NCBI GenBank assembly: GCA_948528155.1
Contig: CAOSZT010000092.1
Span: 1 to 8,352 of the forward strand
DNA: 8,352 bases
From: an uncultured Clostridia bacterium
GTDB lineage: Bacteria > Bacillota > Clostridia > TANB77 > CAG-508
Direction: 5' to 3'
The position numbers and the translations under genes were made by a program. This document shows, in pieces, positions 8,322 through 8,352 of the stretch. Each line of letters begins with the position of its first letter. Within the stretch, counting starts at the first letter, position 1. The notes beneath the pieces are model-generated. The model was not told where the DNA came from and ran no database searches. It saw nothing but the letters and a program-made list of their open reading frames with translations.

Positions 8322-8352
8322 AGAATACTCCTGTTGAACCTTCTTTTAATTT

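Noticed and set aside
8286..8340. Tiny minus-strand open frame starting at a GTG near 8321 behind an AGGAG
   Set aside because: It would encode only about 11 residues before a stop and coincides with the inverted repeat. There is no support for it as a gene.
8333..8352. GTTGAAC at the window edge, reminiscent of the start of some clostridial type I-B CRISPR repeats
   Set aside because: Only about 20 bases are present, the rest does not match a repeat I can recall, and no second copy exists in the window.

Overview
The window is very A+T-rich. Arg is almost always AGA, Ile often ATA and Leu TTA/CTA, and the coding strand is purine-rich. Together with a strong AAGGAG ribosome binding site in front of a TTG start, this points to a low-GC Firmicute, most likely a member of the Clostridia. 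The assignment rests on composition and on the protein family; there is no rRNA or marker gene to fix the species.

Almost the whole window is one giant plus-strand gene for a cyclic beta-1,2-glucan synthase of the NdvB/ChvB/Cgs family. Read in order it encodes: a helical N-terminal region; a membrane segment pair; a GT84 glucosyltransferase core (DADTD and RWIRGDWQ motifs); a further membrane cluster; a glycoamylase-like cyclisation (transglycosylation) domain; a first beta-sandwich module; an alpha/beta module; a second, GH94-type beta-sandwich; and a GH94 phosphorylase-type catalytic barrel. In this family the GT84 part polymerises glucose from UDP-glucose into beta-1,2-glucan, the middle domain closes the ring, and the GH94 part trims the chain and so sets its length.

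The most notable feature is that the gene is split by a +1 frame change near base 6810, exactly between the second beta-sandwich and the GH94 barrel. As read, the first reading frame stops at 6854 and the GH94 barrel continues in the next frame to 8277. Both sides retain family motifs, and the joined product (about 2682 residues) has a normal length for the family. The choices are a sequencing or assembly error, a very recent inactivating indel, or programmed frameshifting; the sequence alone does not decide.

Region by region: 1-227 is non-coding, with a probable terminator of an upstream plus-strand gene (31-60), a weak promoter candidate and the ribosome binding site. 228-6854 is the N-terminal and middle part of the synthase. 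6799-8277 is the C-terminal GH94 part. 8278-8352 is non-coding, with a perfect 10-bp inverted repeat. I see no transporter, regulator, mobile element, CRISPR array, tRNA or rRNA. The gene appears to stand alone, so no wholly new system is evident; the interest lies in the broken or recoded giant synthase and in what a Gram-positive cell would do with a cyclic glucan.
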